Source of the DNA: an uncultured Oscillospiraceae bacterium
GTDB taxonomy: Bacteria; Bacillota; Clostridia; Oscillospirales; Oscillospiraceae
Length of the DNA: 5,894 nt
Direction: 5' to 3'
Assembly: GCA_900756495.1 (NCBI GenBank)
Contig: CAAEKI010000308.1
Coordinates: 1 to 5,894 of the forward strand
Shown: piece by piece, positions 5,612 through 5,894 of the stretch
How positions within the stretch are numbered: position 1 is the stretch's first letter
Layout: every line of letters starts with the position of its first letter
Notes under the pieces: model-generated
Told to the model about the DNA's origin: nothing
The model's input: only the letters and a program-made list of their open reading frames with translations
Database searches by the model: none
Position numbers and translations under genes: made by a program

Positions 5612-5663
5612 AAGGCAGTAAATCCGGTCAGGTCCGATGTGCCCCGTTCGGATTTACTGCCTT
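5612..5663 (-). promoter_or_regulatory. Leader hairpin with 15-bp perfect stem and terminator-like T-tract
   Basis: AAGGCAGTAAATCCG (5612-5626) and its exact complement (5649-5663) enclose a 22-base loop. On the minus strand the hairpin lies in the 5' leader of the operon, about 28 bases after the predicted transcription start. The stem end is followed by TTTTCC (two Ts in the stem, two beyond) and then the ribosome binding site. It could be an attenuator, a terminator for the upstream transporter transcript, an mRNA-stabilising 5' hairpin or a protein-binding element. No known riboswitch fold was recognised. Confidence 0.6.
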
Positions 5664-5672
5664 CGATGCGTT

Positions 5673-5687
5673 TTGTCAATGCGACAA
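5673..5687. promoter_or_regulatory. 15-bp dyad TTGTC-N5-GACAA just downstream of the operon's predicted transcription start
   Basis: A perfect 5+5 inverted repeat that also satisfies T-N11-A (T5674, A5686), the general LysR box. It covers about +5 to +19 relative to the start predicted from the promoter at 5698-5726, so a bound protein would most simply repress. A redox regulator such as Rex was considered because TTGT/ACAA ends are shared, but the Rex site is longer and even-spaced. The binding protein is unknown. Confidence 0.45.
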
Positions 5688-5697
5688 TATTTTTCAA

Positions 5698-5726
5698 ATT
5701 CTACTATAACAGCGCGCCTGCGTCAA
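5698..5726 (-). promoter_or_regulatory. Sigma-A-type promoter of the flavoprotein-hydrogenase operon
   Basis: On the minus strand TTGACG (complement of 5721-5726) and TAGAAT (complement of 5698-5703) are exactly 17 bases apart; each matches the consensus at five of six positions. Transcription should begin near 5691, giving a leader of about 98 bases. The -35 box starts 17 bases after the transporter stop codon, so the operon has its own promoter despite the short gap. Confidence 0.75.
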
Positions 5727-5746
5727 GCCCAGCCCGCACCGCGTCA
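5720..5746. repeat. Direct repeat GCGTCA, copies 21 bp apart, at the operon -35 region
   Basis: GCGTCA occurs at 5720-5725 (overlapping the -35 box) and at 5741-5746 (over the transporter stop codon). The 21-bp period equals two helical turns, which would put both copies on the same DNA face, as in some activator sites. Six-base repeats in GC-rich DNA are often accidental, so this is a weak call. Confidence 0.25.
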
Positions 5747-5894
5747 CAAAATAGAGACAATAATACGAGCGGAGAGGACGACGCAGAAGAGAGCGAAGGG
5801 GTAAGTGGCAGCATAGGCGCTGGCGACGTCCTCGGTGCCGGAGGTGGCGATGAGGGCGCCCAGTGCAGGGGTGCTGGTCATGCCGCCTGTAATA
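5744..5894 (-). CDS. C-terminal end of an AspT/YidE-type membrane transporter (aspartate-alanine exchanger family)
   Basis: The last 49 codons of a gene entering from the right edge. The segment begins ITGGMTSTPALGALIATSG and continues with VASAYAATYPFALFCVVLSA to the end at IIVSIL. The GGMTSTPALG signature followed by Y-A-YPFAL is characteristic of the second membrane domain of the AspT/YidE/YbjL family, secondary transporters with two such domains and often central TrkA-C domains, here outside the window. The final stretch (about residues 30-49) is a hydrophobic membrane helix ending close to the C-terminus, as usual for this family. It lies on the same strand as the hydrogenase operon, 150 bases upstream, with no clear terminator before that operon's promoter, so some read-through is possible. 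The substrate cannot be inferred; the link to hydrogen metabolism is probably only positional. Confidence 0.82.
   Translation of the reverse strand, partial: ITGGMTSTPALGALIATSGTEDVASAYAATYPFALFCVVLSARIIVSIL

Noticed and set aside
5673..5687. Rex operator for redox control of the hydrogenase
   Set aside because: Only the outer TTGT/ACAA resemble Rex sites; the site is 15 bases with an odd centre, whereas Rex sites are longer with even symmetry.
1..5894. CRISPR array, tRNA, rRNA, insertion sequence or phage genes
   Set aside because: No regularly spaced repeats, no cloverleaf or rRNA-like stretch, no transposase or integrase motif and no terminal repeats were seen on either strand.

Overview
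The window reads as chromosome of an anaerobic Gram-positive bacterium, most likely a GC-rich member of the Clostridia (Oscillospiraceae-like). The reasons are a clostridial-type [FeFe]-hydrogenase, strong AGGAGG-type ribosome binding sites, sigma-A-like promoters and GC-rich codon third positions. The lineage is an inference; no marker gene is present.

Layout: (1) 1-383, minus strand: the N-terminal part of a serine beta-lactamase-like hydrolase that runs off the left edge. (2) 384-587: a divergent promoter region with a very good plus-strand promoter and two dyads. (3) 588-1499, plus strand: a LysR-type regulator. (4) 1500-2024: 525 bases with no convincing gene but at least seven inverted repeats, three of them terminator-like, between the convergent regulator and hydrogenase genes. 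(5) 2025-5593, minus strand: a two-gene operon encoding first a fusion of a NuoF-type iron-sulfur domain with a GltD-like flavoprotein, then, overlapping it by 7 bases, a complete five-cluster [FeFe]-hydrogenase. (6) 5594-5743: the operon's leader and promoter, with a 15-bp leader hairpin, a dyad near the predicted start of transcription and a strong sigma-A-like promoter. (7) 5744-5894, minus strand: the C-terminal end of an AspT/YidE-type membrane transporter.

How the genes work together: the fusion protein carries an FAD site, a probable NADPH site and several [4Fe-4S] clusters. The hydrogenase carries one [2Fe-2S] cluster, three accessory [4Fe-4S] clusters and the H-cluster. The tight overlap suggests equimolar synthesis of a soluble cytoplasmic complex passing electrons between NAD(P)H, possibly also ferredoxin, and protons/H2. 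This matches the 'glutamate synthase-linked' (group A2) class of [FeFe]-hydrogenases, whose physiological reaction I regard as poorly established. Because the GltD-like part is also related to the large subunit of the bifurcating enzyme Nfn, flavin-based bifurcation is a testable possibility, not a demonstrated one. No hydrogenase maturation gene (hydE, hydF, hydG) lies in the window. The LysR gene most likely controls itself and the adjacent hydrolase; a role in hydrogenase control is only weakly suggested by similar AT-rich motifs near both predicted transcription starts.
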